Shown: positions 36,652-45,355 of the stretch, in pieces | How positions within the stretch are numbered: the stretch's first letter is position 1 | Layout of the letters: every line of letters starts with the position of its first letter | Source of the DNA: Halobacillus mangrovi | Lineage (GTDB): Bacteria; Bacillota; Bacilli; Bacillales; Halobacillaceae | DNA: 64,000 nucleotides | NCBI RefSeq assembly: GCF_002097535.1 | Contig: NZ_CP020772.1 | Span: 1,178,001-1,242,000 of the forward strand | Direction: 5' to 3' | Notes under the pieces: generated by a model | Databases searched by the model: none | Seen by the model: the letters and a program-made list of their open reading frames with translations, nothing else | What the model was told of the DNA's origin: nothing | Made by a program: the position numbers and the translations under genes

Positions 36652-38273
36652 GCAGTTTTACTTTAATTGATTACGCTATCTTTGTTGTTTATATTCTTGG
36701 TACCGCTTTAGTTGGTGCAGCTTTTGGTAAAAAACAAAAATCAACGAAGGATTATTTCCTTGGAGGCCGGAGTATCCCATGGTGGGCGATCGGTTTATCC
36801 GTAATGGCGACACAAGCCAGTGCGATCACATTTATTGGTGCACCTGGATGGGGTTACGATGGTGGTCTGACGCGAATGACTACGTTCATTAACGTGCCGC
36901 TGGCGATGGCCTTCTTAATTGCAACAATCGTTCCTTTTTTCTATAAAACCGAAGTGTATACGGCTTATGAATACTTAGAGCGTCGTTTTGACGTGAAAAC
37001 GAGAATATTAACTGCTGCGCTATTCCTTATTGCGCGTGGACTTGCAACGGGGGTTGTACTCTATGCTCCGGCACTTGTTTTATCAGTTGTAACGGGTATG
37101 GACGTAAGCGTCACCATTATTTTAATGGCCGTGATTGCTGTTTCTTACACCGTACTTGGAGGAATCAGTGCGGTTATTTGGACAGACGTCATTCAAATGG
37201 TTGTGCTATGGGTCGGAGCTGGACTGAGTGTCTTCGTCATCTTCCAAGATGTCCCTGGAGGCTGGGGCGAAGTGATGACGACTGCATCTCAGACTGGAAT
37301 GCTTGAATCACTGGACTTTTCCTTTGACTTATCTGTCGAGTACAGCATTTGGGCTGGTGTCATCGGAGGTTTCTTCCTGCATGCTGCTTATTTTGGTACC
37401 GATCAGAGCCAAATCCAAAGGGTGCTTACGAGTAAATCGATCCGTGAGAGTAAGCTATCTCTAGTATTGAGCGGGGTCTTGATGATTCCTCAAATGCTTC
37501 TTTTCTTACTGATTGGTGTGCTTCTTTATATTTATTACCAATATGCAGGCGATCCAAATATCGAAAACTTGAACGAGCTGTTCCCACGTTTTGTTGTCAA
37601 TGAACTGCCTGTAGGGATTTCCGGATTGATCATGGCAGGTGTTTTTGCCGCTGCAATGTCCAGTCTGGACTCTGCGTTGAATTCTTTGTCTGCCGTGTCT
37701 GTGCGAGACTTTTACAGCAAGTTCTTTAAGAAAAATGCATCCGAAGAACACTACTTGAAAGCTTCCCGTTATGCAACCGTATTCTGGGGAATCTATGCAA
37801 CGATTTTTGCATTCTTTGCTGGTAACCTAGGACCTGTCATTGAAGCGGTAAACAAAGTCGGTTCTTATTTCTACGGAGCCCTTCTTGGTGTGTTTATCCT
37901 GGCGATCTTTACAAAGCGAGTAAATGGCACAGGTGCTTTTATTGGGGTTATTGCAGGTATGATCTCTGTTTGGGCAGTAACGGCTTTTGGAGAGATTTCC
38001 TGGTTATGGAATAACCTTGTCGGGGCAGTTGTCGCTGTTGTTGTCGGATATCTGGTAAGTAAGCTGTTCAAAGCACCATCTGCAGAAAAAGTGGATGGAC
38101 TTACAATTGATCGTAACAGCAGTGATGTTCAGAAGAACCTTGCTTCTCGTGCTGAAGCGGCAAGTTCTGTAGAAAGTGTGAAAGAGGAGAAGAGTACAAA
38201 AAAATGGCCACTTTACTTGGTTATCTACTTCTTCGTAGTTATTGCTTTCCTGCTTTACTTACAAAACCTGTAG
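36648..38273 (+). CDS. Sodium/solute symporter (SSS), probable glucosylglycerate importer
   Basis: A 541-residue symporter with about 13-14 membrane segments. SSS features include KDYFLGGRSIPWWAIGLSVMATQASAITFIG near the start and GVFAAAMSSLDSALNSLSAV. A charged cytoplasmic tail of about 60 residues precedes one last membrane helix at the C-terminus. ATGA overlap with glycerate kinase and an adjacent phosphorylase make glucosylglycerate, or a close alpha-glucoside of a hydroxy acid, the likely cargo. E. coli-type clusters use an ABC importer at this place, so the sodium-driven symporter would be an alternative fit for a salt-loving host. Confidence 0.86.
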   Translation: MSSFTLIDYAIFVVYILGTALVGAAFGKKQKSTKDYFLGGRSIPWWAIGLSVMATQASAITFIGAPGWGYDGGLTRMTTFINVPLAMAFLIATIVPFFYKTEVYTAYEYLERRFDVKTRILTAALFLIARGLATGVVLYAPALVLSVVTGMDVSVTIILMAVIAVSYTVLGGISAVIWTDVIQMVVLWVGAGLSVFVIFQDVPGGWGEVMTTASQTGMLESLDFSFDLSVEYSIWAGVIGGFFLHAAYFGTDQSQIQRVLTSKSIRESKLSLVLSGVLMIPQMLLFLLIGVLLYIYYQYAGDPNIENLNELFPRFVVNELPVGISGLIMAGVFAAAMSSLDSALNSLSAVSVRDFYSKFFKKNASEEHYLKASRYATVFWGIYATIFAFFAGNLGPVIEAVNKVGSYFYGALLGVFILAIFTKRVNGTGAFIGVIAGMISVWAVTAFGEISWLWNNLVGAVVAVVVGYLVSKLFKAPSAEKVDGLTIDRNSSDVQKNLASRAEAASSVESVKEEKSTKKWPLYLVIYFFVVIAFLLYLQNL

Positions 38274-38284
38274 GAGGCTGAATC

Positions 38285-38827
38285 ATGACGAACTATTTGA
38301 AGCCGATCATCGACCAACAGGAAGCTACAGTGAAAATGAACGATTATCTTCATTCTAACTGGTGGAAGAAGATCAGGCAGACAAAAAAGTTAACCTCGAT
38401 CGAACAGGTCTATCTTCCGTTTTGGTGCTTCAATTATGAAGCGACTACACATGCTGTTCCGGACGGTATGGAAGGACTGATTGCGATTGAACCTTTGAGC
38501 CAGATGAATGCTATATTACCAGTTGATTATGATATTGATGTCATGGAGGAAGATCTCTTTCCTGTTCAAATGTCCCTCGATAAAGACGCAGCAAAAAAAG
38601 TTATCTACTGGGAACTTTTCGCTAAGGAAAAAAGAAGAGAGAAAATCGACGTGACGATCAAGGATCAGTGGCTTGTGTATGTACCGTATTGGATCGGCTA
38701 CACCCAAGACCGAAGTTGTACGTACGATATCGTAGCGGTTGATGCTCTTAATGGTAAGGTGGATCTTCCAATGAAGGATACGGTAATCTCTTATCTGTGT
38801 GAAGCGGATGAGAGGGACTTAGGATAG
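38285..38827 (+). CDS. 180-residue protein of unknown function in the glucosylglycerate operon
   Basis: A soluble protein without signal or membrane helix. Its Trp/Tyr-rich blocks YLPFWCFNYEAT and YVPYWIGYTQD repeat a (Y-x-P-[FY]-W) pattern, and it ends with DIVAVDALNGKVDLPMKD. AGGAGG precedes the ATG, 11 nt after the symporter stop. I do not recognise a characterised family. The duplicated YxPYW motif and operon position suggest a binding or accessory protein for the symporter or pathway, which is inference only. Confidence 0.72.
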   Translation: MTNYLKPIIDQQEATVKMNDYLHSNWWKKIRQTKKLTSIEQVYLPFWCFNYEATTHAVPDGMEGLIAIEPLSQMNAILPVDYDIDVMEEDLFPVQMSLDKDAAKKVIYWELFAKEKRREKIDVTIKDQWLVYVPYWIGYTQDRSCTYDIVAVDALNGKVDLPMKDTVISYLCEADERDLG

Positions 38828-38836
38828 AAGCTATTT

Positions 38837-38870
38837 AAGGAGACAGCCAGAATTGGACTGTCTCCTTTTA
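38837..38870 (+). terminator. Terminator of the glucosylglycerate operon
   Basis: AAGGAGACAG and CTGTCTCCTT form a 10-bp stem followed by TTTAATTT. Confidence 0.85.
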
Positions 38871-38994
38871 ATTTATAGAAGAGATGGAAGATCAAACAGT
38901 AGTGTACGGTTATTTTTTTGCGAAAATGCAGTCAAATGAACTCTAAAACTCTTTAGTAAACTATTGCATTATTAACCACATTTGCTTACCTCTT

Positions 38995-39032
38995 AAAAAA
39001 GAACAAGCTTCCCAATCGGAAAACTTGTCCTT
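38995..39032 (-). terminator. Terminator of the Lrp/AsnC gene
   Basis: On the minus strand GGACAAGTTTTCC and GGGAAGCTTGTTC pair and are followed by TTTTTT. It lies directly after the regulator stop. Confidence 0.8.
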
Positions 39033-39033
39033 C

Positions 39034-39501
39034 TTACAACTTAAGACCGCTTCTGCTTTTGAACCTCCGCAGCAGGGTATGACTCTCCACCCTCGTGATG
39101 CCTTCCAGCGCATACAATTCGTTATTGATAAACGATTCCAGCTCTTTGAAGTCTTTGACTAGGACGTGCATATGTAGAGTGCTTGGTCCGGTCATTTGAT
39201 AACAGCTCGCGACATAAGGGTTGTTCGCAAGGTTTTCCGCTACTTCTACAAGCGATCTTGGCTCACAATCGACTTCGAAAAAAGCAGAGACTTGTTTACC
39301 GACTTTTTCACTGTTGACGACTGCTGTAAACTTCTCAATCACACCACACTCGATCAACTGGTTGACCCTTGAACGTACGGCTACTCTGGAAAGGTCTAAC
39401 TGCTTACCAATATCCGTATAGGATAAGCGCCCATCCTCAATCAATAATTCCAATATTTTTTTGTCTATATCATCAATTTTTAATTGTGAGTCTTCTTTCA
39501 T
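39034..39501 (-). CDS. ywrC: Lrp/AsnC-family transcriptional regulator (YwrC/ChrS-like)
   Basis: A 155-residue regulator with an N-terminal winged helix (about 10-60: DKKILELLIEDGRLSYTDIGKQLDLSRVAVRSRVNQL) and a C-terminal RAM/AsnC ligand domain. It is transcribed away from the ABC/GGT/CHR operon across a 314-nt divergent region. In B. subtilis the Lrp-type YwrC (also called ChrS) controls the ywrB-ywrA pair, and the same partners lie downstream here. It probably regulates this operon in response to an amino acid or small metabolite. The ywrC name rests on neighbourhood and family. Confidence 0.82.
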   Translation of the reverse strand: MKEDSQLKIDDIDKKILELLIEDGRLSYTDIGKQLDLSRVAVRSRVNQLIECGVIEKFTAVVNSEKVGKQVSAFFEVDCEPRSLVEVAENLANNPYVASCYQMTGPSTLHMHVLVKDFKELESFINNELYALEGITRVESHTLLRRFKSRSGLKL

Positions 39502-39694
39502 AGTTCAATCACCCGACTTTCTTCCTGCTTTCATCATTTGCGCAGGTTTCTCAAAATTTTATCACTATTACTGCCCCCTTTCAAATACGGTTTTGATCGT
39601 TGAATGAAAAATAAGAAAATTTTAACTTTTTTGACGAATAGGGGTTTTAATTTTCTGAATTATACAATATAATCATCTACAACACAAAACGTTT

Positions 39695-39722
39695 GTTAAT
39701 TAAAAATGTAATTTTGATTAAC
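39695..39722. promoter_or_regulatory. Palindromic candidate operator in the Lrp/ABC divergent region
   Basis: GTTAAT (39695-39700) and ATTAAC (39717-39722) with inner AAAAT and ATTTT form a 28-bp AT-rich inverted repeat. Lrp/AsnC proteins favour such AT-rich dyads. It lies between the regulator start (39501) and the permease start (39816). The rest of this 314-nt gap is AT-rich without a gene. Confidence 0.5.
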
Positions 39723-39815
39723 TTTCGAAATTAACTAAAGGGTTGTATCTATGTTTTCGGCTTAAATATTCATGAAAACATTATGAAGTGTTTTCGTATG
39801 TTAAGGAGGGATGAA

Positions 39816-40757
39816 ATGATTGGTTTAATCGCCAAAAGGTTTCTGCAGTTGATTTTGCTTTTGTTTGGAATATCTTTTCTCGTATTTATGAGTATGCACT
39901 TGGCTCCCGGTGATCCAGCTACCATCATTGGAGGACCGACGGCAACAGAATCGGACTTAGCGGCGATAAGGGCTGAGTTAGGATTGAACGATCCTGTGCT
40001 ACTTCAATACTTTGATTACATACGAGGGGTAGTACAAGGGGATCTTGGTTATTCGTTCCAAAATAACCAGTCCGTATCTGAAGCCATTGCTACACGTTTT
40101 CCCCAAACACTCAATCTGGCTATTGCAAGTATGGTGGTAGCTGTATTAATTGGAGTACCCGCAGGGATTATATCAGCAATTAAACAGAATTCCTGGTTTG
40201 ATGTTTCAAGTACGACCATTGCTCTTGCCGGTATTTCCATTCCAAACTTCTGGCTAGGTGCGATGTTGATCCTTATCTTTGCTGTAGAGCTTCAATGGCT
40301 GCCTGTCGGAGGACTCAGCGCTCCTTTTTGGACCATTGAAGGGATGAAACAGTTAATACTCCCTTCGATCACCCTCGGTACGGCATCGGCTGCGATGATT
40401 GCAAGAATGAGTCGGTCCGCAATGCTGGAAGTCATACGCGCTGATTACATCAGAACGGCAAGGGCTAAAGGAGTGAAGAGGAATGCCGTGGTTTGGATTC
40501 ATGCTTTAAGAAACGCAATGATTCCTGTCATTACTGTAATTGGATTAAACTTTGGTTTTCTTCTGGGAGGCACAATCATCACTGAGCAAGTTTTTGCGAT
40601 TAACGGAGTGGGGCGACTGATGATTGATGCGATTGCAGCAAGAGATTTTCCGATTGTACAAGGTACCGTGTTACTAGTGGCCACCCTGTTTGTTGTTGTT
40701 AATTTATTGGTTGATATTATTTACGCCTTTGTTGATCCGAGAATTAGTTATGACTAA
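39816..40757 (+). CDS. Dipeptide/oligopeptide-type ABC permease, DppB/GsiC family
   Basis: A 313-residue permease with six membrane helices. It has the family's N-terminal MSMHLAPGDPA region and an EAA-type loop near RADYIRTARAKGVKRNAVVWIHALRNAMIPV. I chose the ATG at 39816, five nt after AAGGAGGG, rejecting an 11-residue extension. It is the first gene of a seven-gene operon. The family carries peptides, nickel, glutathione and some sugars; the GGT-family enzyme downstream favours a peptide or gamma-glutamyl compound. Confidence 0.9.
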   Translation: MIGLIAKRFLQLILLLFGISFLVFMSMHLAPGDPATIIGGPTATESDLAAIRAELGLNDPVLLQYFDYIRGVVQGDLGYSFQNNQSVSEAIATRFPQTLNLAIASMVVAVLIGVPAGIISAIKQNSWFDVSSTTIALAGISIPNFWLGAMLILIFAVELQWLPVGGLSAPFWTIEGMKQLILPSITLGTASAAMIARMSRSAMLEVIRADYIRTARAKGVKRNAVVWIHALRNAMIPVITVIGLNFGFLLGGTIITEQVFAINGVGRLMIDAIAARDFPIVQGTVLLVATLFVVVNLLVDIIYAFVDPRISYD

Positions 40758-40776
40758 ATAGAAAGGAGGGAATCAA

Positions 40777-41685
40777 TTGGCAGGTTCAAGTACTTTAGCT
40801 CATCAACAAGTCAATGCTGACAAGAATAAAAGGAAAAAAGAAAAGATGCTCGTCAAAACGACGAAGCGTCTACTAAAAAATAAACTAGCGGTGTTTGGTT
40901 TAGCCATTATTTTCGTACAAATTATCCTCGCTGTATTCGCACCATGGTTTGCGACTTACGATCCGATAAAGCAAGACTTAATAAACGCTGAACTTGGCAT
41001 AGGAGCGGAAGGTCACTGGTTAGGGACTGATAATTATGGACGGGATGTTTGGTCGAGGCTTGTGTTTGGAGCACGAATCTCGTTGTTAGTCGGGATTGGA
41101 TCTGTTGGTTTAGGACTGGTTGGCGGCATAACGCTTGGCTTAATTTCAGGATACTTTAAAAAGCTGGATGGAATCATTATGCGATTCGTTGATTTGCTTT
41201 TTGCTTTTCCTGGAATCTTACTGGCTATGCTGATCATTGCAATGTTAGGAACAAGCTTGATCAATGTCGTTATTGCCATCAGTATTTGGTCGATACCAAC
41301 GTGTGCAAGAATCGTTCGTGGAAGCGTGTTATCGATTAAGAAACAGGAGTACATCATGGCGATGAGGTCACTCGGTGCAGGGAATTTCAGGATCCTAGTC
41401 AAACACGTCCTGCCGAATTGTACAGCACCAATTATTGTTTTTGCCACCATGAGGATGGCCACGGCTATCCTGTCTACTGCTGCTTTAAGCTTTTTGGGCT
41501 TAGGTGCCCAGCCGCCGACGGCAGAGTGGGGGGCCATGATTGCAGCTGGACAGGATTATATGTTCACCTCTCCTCACTTAACTATTGTTCCCGGCATTGC
41601 TATTATGCTTGTCGTGTTTGCTTTTAACGTAGTCGGAGATGGATTGAGAGACGCACTTGATCCAAACATGGAGTTAGATTATTAA
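40777..41685 (+). CDS. Dipeptide/oligopeptide-type ABC permease, DppC/GsiD family
   Basis: A 302-residue permease that pairs with the DppB-type subunit. It shows the DppC N-terminal pattern (NKLAVFGL, then HWLGTDNYGRDVWSRLVFGAR) and the loop REYIMAMRSLGAGNFRILVKHVLPN-like. The start is TTG at 40777, six nt after GAAAGGAGGG; no closer ATG exists. Five to six membrane segments. Confidence 0.9.
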   Translation: MAGSSTLAHQQVNADKNKRKKEKMLVKTTKRLLKNKLAVFGLAIIFVQIILAVFAPWFATYDPIKQDLINAELGIGAEGHWLGTDNYGRDVWSRLVFGARISLLVGIGSVGLGLVGGITLGLISGYFKKLDGIIMRFVDLLFAFPGILLAMLIIAMLGTSLINVVIAISIWSIPTCARIVRGSVLSIKKQEYIMAMRSLGAGNFRILVKHVLPNCTAPIIVFATMRMATAILSTAALSFLGLGAQPPTAEWGAMIAAGQDYMFTSPHLTIVPGIAIMLVVFAFNVVGDGLRDALDPNMELDY

Positions 41686-41701
41686 ATTAGGAGGAATGAC
41701 A

Positions 41702-43249
41702 TTGAAAAAATTTCGTTTGCTCGGTCTTTCGTTGTTAGTATTGATTTTAGTCGCTTTAGCAGGATGCAGTGATGAATCTGGTGCTAACTCAGATAGTGGT
41801 GGAAATGATTCAAATGTTCCTCAAGAGCTGACTTATGCTACAACCTCTGATGTAGTTGGACTTTCCCCTATTGATACGAACGATTCAGTTTCCTCTGCGA
41901 TGATAGAACAAGTCTATGAAACTCTTTTTGTACGCGATCCTAAGACTATGGAAATTAAACCCCATTTAGCAGAATCCTACGATAATCCTGATGATCGTAC
42001 ATGGATTATTAAGTTGAAAGAAGATGTGAAGTTTCATGATGGGACTCCTTTTAACGCTGAAGCGGTGAAGTATACGTTTGAACAATTCATGGATGAAGAA
42101 CGTGCTGCTCCTCGTGCCTCTCTGTTAGAACCTGTCGAATCGATTGAAGTAAAAGATGAGTACACAGTTGTAATAAAAACCAAAGAACCTTATGGGCCAT
42201 TGTTAGCGGCGTTGTCTCATACGAATGCTTCTATTGTAAGTCCGGAAGCCGATAAAGCCGGTGATTTAAACCAAAATCCAGTGGGTACGGGTCCATTTGT
42301 TTTTGAAGAATGGGTACAAGGAGATCATGTCTCCCTTAAGAAAAACGAGGAATATTGGCAAGAGGCACCTGATTTAGAGAGCGTCACCATGAAAGTTGTG
42401 CCAGAATATTCAACGGCTGTCTCAATGCTTCAAACTGGGGAAGTGCAGTTTATTGATGCCATCCCTACTGAACAACTTCCACGTTTAGAATCTATGAATA
42501 GTGTAGAGATTCAGAAGAAAGAAGGAACTCCCGTTTATTACTTGGGCTTTAATATGAACAAGGAACCTTTCAATGATATTAATTTCCGTAAAGCTGTCTC
42601 TTATGCGATTGATCGGGAAGCTTACGTCAATCAATTAAACGGACTCGGAGTTAAGAACAACAGTATTATCGGACCAAAAGTGTTTGGATATGATGAATCA
42701 GCTTCTGAAGAAGGGTACTCTTACGATCCTGAAAAAGCGAAGCAGCTGATTGAGGAGAATGGATTTGAAGGACAAGAAATCACATTACTTGCTGCCAATC
42801 GTGAAAGTTATATGAAGATGGCAGAAATCGTTCAAGCTCAGCTTACAGAAGCAGGGTTTACTGTCGAGATTGAAACAATGGAATGGGGAACATTCCTTGA
42901 TACGACAGCGGAAGGCAACTTCCAAATGACATTCCTTGGTTGGTCAAATAGTACAGCGGACGGTAGTGAGTTGTTGTATCCGAACCTGCATTCTGACAAT
43001 ATTGGTTCCTCTAACCGGATGGCTTACGACAATCCTGAGTTCGATAAATTGGTCAATGAATCCCGTGTCACCGTCGACCAGGAAGTTCGTAAACAGAAGC
43101 TGAATGAAGCGAACATCATGGCTGTGAATGATGCCGTTTGGATTCCGATGCACCACGGTATTGTTACAGCAGCATTTGATCAATCCGTTAAAGGATTGGA
43201 GCTTGATCCAACTGGCCAATGGTCTCTTTACAACGTAAGCAGAGAGTAG
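41702..43249 (+). CDS. ABC transporter substrate-binding lipoprotein, family 5 (DppA/OppA)
   Basis: A binding lipoprotein of about 515 residues, with the lipobox L-A-G-C at residue 22 and the family 5 pattern (LAESYDNPDDRTWIIKLKEDVKFHDGTPFNAE; NPVGTGPF; FNDINFRKAVSYAIDRE). The TTG at 41702 is favoured over the ATG at 41696 because the AGGAGG at 41689-41694 is only one to two nt before the ATG but seven before the TTG. It determines the ligand of the importer; glutathione- or gamma-glutamyl-type peptides are inferred from the neighbouring GGT. Confidence 0.88.
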   Translation: MKKFRLLGLSLLVLILVALAGCSDESGANSDSGGNDSNVPQELTYATTSDVVGLSPIDTNDSVSSAMIEQVYETLFVRDPKTMEIKPHLAESYDNPDDRTWIIKLKEDVKFHDGTPFNAEAVKYTFEQFMDEERAAPRASLLEPVESIEVKDEYTVVIKTKEPYGPLLAALSHTNASIVSPEADKAGDLNQNPVGTGPFVFEEWVQGDHVSLKKNEEYWQEAPDLESVTMKVVPEYSTAVSMLQTGEVQFIDAIPTEQLPRLESMNSVEIQKKEGTPVYYLGFNMNKEPFNDINFRKAVSYAIDREAYVNQLNGLGVKNNSIIGPKVFGYDESASEEGYSYDPEKAKQLIEENGFEGQEITLLAANRESYMKMAEIVQAQLTEAGFTVEIETMEWGTFLDTTAEGNFQMTFLGWSNSTADGSELLYPNLHSDNIGSSNRMAYDNPEFDKLVNESRVTVDQEVRKQKLNEANIMAVNDAVWIPMHHGIVTAAFDQSVKGLELDPTGQWSLYNVSRE

Positions 43250-43257
43250 GGTAATCT

Positions 43258-44259
43258 ATGGAAACACTATTGAACGTCAACAACTTAGTCACTTCTTTCC
43301 GCACAGCTGAGGGGAAACTCCAGGCTGTGCGGGGGGTTTCTTTTTCCGTGGATGAAGGAGAGACGTTATGTATCGTTGGGGAATCCGGTTGTGGTAAAAG
43401 CATCACCACCTTATCCGTTATGGGATTGCTTCCGGATAATGGCGAAATTTCTGAAGGAACGATTACCTTCCAGGGTCAAGAACTGACCAAGAAAAAAGAA
43501 GAAGAGATGAGAAAGCATCGCGGAAATGACATTTCCATGATCTTTCAAGAGCCGATGACAGCTCTAAATCCCGTGTTTACCGTAGGCTATCAAATTATGG
43601 AGCCTTTACATCTTCATACGAAGCTAGCAAAAAATGAAAAAAGAAAGCGCGCCATTGAACTGCTTACTCAAGTCGGATTATCCAATCCAGAAAAAACATT
43701 GAAAAAATATCCCCACGAATTGAGTGGCGGAATGAGACAGCGGGTGATGATCGCAATTGCGCTTGCCTGCAATCCTTCTTTATTAATTGCCGATGAGCCG
43801 ACAACTGCGCTTGATGTCACAATCCAGGCGCAAATCTTAGATTTAATCGATGATTTGAAGGAAGAAATGGGCATGGGAGTGGTCATGGTGACACACGATA
43901 TGGGCGTTGTTGCAGAAGTCGCTGACCGTGTGATGGTCATGTACGCGGGGAATGTTGTGGAGACAGGTACCGTGGAAGAAATTTTTCAAAATCCTAAACA
44001 TCCGTACACAAAAGGGCTGCTCGCTTCGGTTCCCAATGTTGATGAAGAAGATCATAGTCTTGAAGCCATTCCTGGATCACTTCCAAATTTGAGTGAGAAA
44101 ATTACCGGCTGCCGTTTTCACCCAAGGTGTCCGTATGCGATGGATAAATGCAAGGAGGAAGACCCTCCGCATTTCCAAATCACGGACCAACATCAATCGA
44201 AATGCTGGCTGCATGAGGAGGTGCCATCAAATGAGTCCCGTCACAAAGCCTATTCTTGA
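43258..44259 (+). CDS. Oligopeptide-type ABC ATPase, DppD/OppD family
   Basis: A 333-residue ATPase with Walker A GESGCGKS, Q-loop FQEPMTALNP, signature LSGGMRQR, Walker B LLIADEPT and the C-terminal oligopeptide/dipeptide Cys-rich extension (GCRFHPRCPYAMDKC). It works with the DppF-type ATPase encoded next, whose start lies 29 nt inside this gene. Confidence 0.93.
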   Translation: METLLNVNNLVTSFRTAEGKLQAVRGVSFSVDEGETLCIVGESGCGKSITTLSVMGLLPDNGEISEGTITFQGQELTKKKEEEMRKHRGNDISMIFQEPMTALNPVFTVGYQIMEPLHLHTKLAKNEKRKRAIELLTQVGLSNPEKTLKKYPHELSGGMRQRVMIAIALACNPSLLIADEPTTALDVTIQAQILDLIDDLKEEMGMGVVMVTHDMGVVAEVADRVMVMYAGNVVETGTVEEIFQNPKHPYTKGLLASVPNVDEEDHSLEAIPGSLPNLSEKITGCRFHPRCPYAMDKCKEEDPPHFQITDQHQSKCWLHEEVPSNESRHKAYS

Positions 44260-45205
44260 AGTAGATCAAGTAAAAAAATATTTTCCGATTAAGAGTGGTT
44301 TTCTAAAACGAACGGTTGCTAACGTACAGGCTGTAGAGAGTGTCTCTGTGGATGTGATGGAAGGCGAAACGTTGGGCGTCGTTGGGGAGTCTGGCTGTGG
44401 GAAGTCTACGTTTGGACGGACTATTCTAGGCCTGGAGAGCCTGACTGATGGCTCGATTAAATTCAGAGGTGAAGAGATAGGCGGTTTATCTGAACGCCAA
44501 CTGAAAAAATATAAAAAAGAAATGCAAATGATTTTCCAGGATCCTTACGCCTCATTGAATCCCAGACAGCGGATCGGAGACGCTTTAGAAGAAGCTTTCA
44601 TTATTCATACAAAATTAAGTAAGGCCGAACGCAGACAGAAAGTAAAAGAACTTCTCGTTGAAGTCGGGTTAAAAGAGGAGCACGCCGAGCGTTATCCGCA
44701 CGAATTCAGCGGCGGACAACGACAAAGGATTGGAATTGCCCGAGCTGTTTCTTTAAATCCTTCATTAATTGTTTGTGATGAGGCCGTATCAGCATTGGAT
44801 GTATCTGTACAGGCGCAGATTATTCAGTTATTGAAAGAACTGCAGCAGTCCCATCAACTTACCTATTTGTTCATTTCTCATGACCTTGGAGTTGTGAAAC
44901 ATATATCAGACCGAGTATTAGTCATGTACTTAGGGGCAACCGCTGAACTTGCTCCGGCCGATCAGCTATTCGCTAAACCTCTGCATCCCTATACACAAGC
45001 TCTCTTGTCTGCCATTCCCAGACCTGTGGTGGGAAGGAAAAAGGAACGCATTCGTTTGAAAGGTGAGCTGCCTAACGCAGCTGACTACCCGAGTGGTTGT
45101 CCTTTTCATACCCGCTGTCCGCTTGCTCATGAGCGCTGCCGACAGGAGCGACCTGAATGGAGAGAAGTCGAAGAAGGGCATTTTGTCGCTTGTCATGAAG
45201 TTTAA
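44231..45205 (+). CDS. Oligopeptide-type ABC ATPase, DppF/OppF family
   Basis: A 324-residue ATPase with Walker A GESGCGKS, signature FSGGQRQR, Walker B LIVCDEAVSALDVS and a Cys-rich C-terminal motif (GCPFHTRCPLAHERC). The correct start is the ATG at 44231 preceded by GGAGGTG; a longer frame opening at 44093 lies inside the DppD gene in another frame and its first 46 residues are not part of the protein. Completes a five-subunit importer (B, C, A, D, F). Confidence 0.93.
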   Translation: MSPVTKPILEVDQVKKYFPIKSGFLKRTVANVQAVESVSVDVMEGETLGVVGESGCGKSTFGRTILGLESLTDGSIKFRGEEIGGLSERQLKKYKKEMQMIFQDPYASLNPRQRIGDALEEAFIIHTKLSKAERRQKVKELLVEVGLKEEHAERYPHEFSGGQRQRIGIARAVSLNPSLIVCDEAVSALDVSVQAQIIQLLKELQQSHQLTYLFISHDLGVVKHISDRVLVMYLGATAELAPADQLFAKPLHPYTQALLSAIPRPVVGRKKERIRLKGELPNAADYPSGCPFHTRCPLAHERCRQERPEWREVEEGHFVACHEV

Positions 45206-45355
45206 AAAAAGCAATTGGTCTTGGCACTCTCATGTCTAAACCAACCAGTTCAATGAAGCAGTTTCCTTCATGAAGCTGATCGACGTAAGACCTCGAGGGT
45301 GTAGGCGCTGGAATAAAAACTCAATCGATTGATCATATAAGAAAGGAGTACGTCA

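Noticed and set aside
44093..44230. N-terminal extension of the DppF-type ATPase.
   Set aside because: It overlaps the DppD gene in another frame, while the ATG at 44231 has a clear GGAGGTG and matches the family start.
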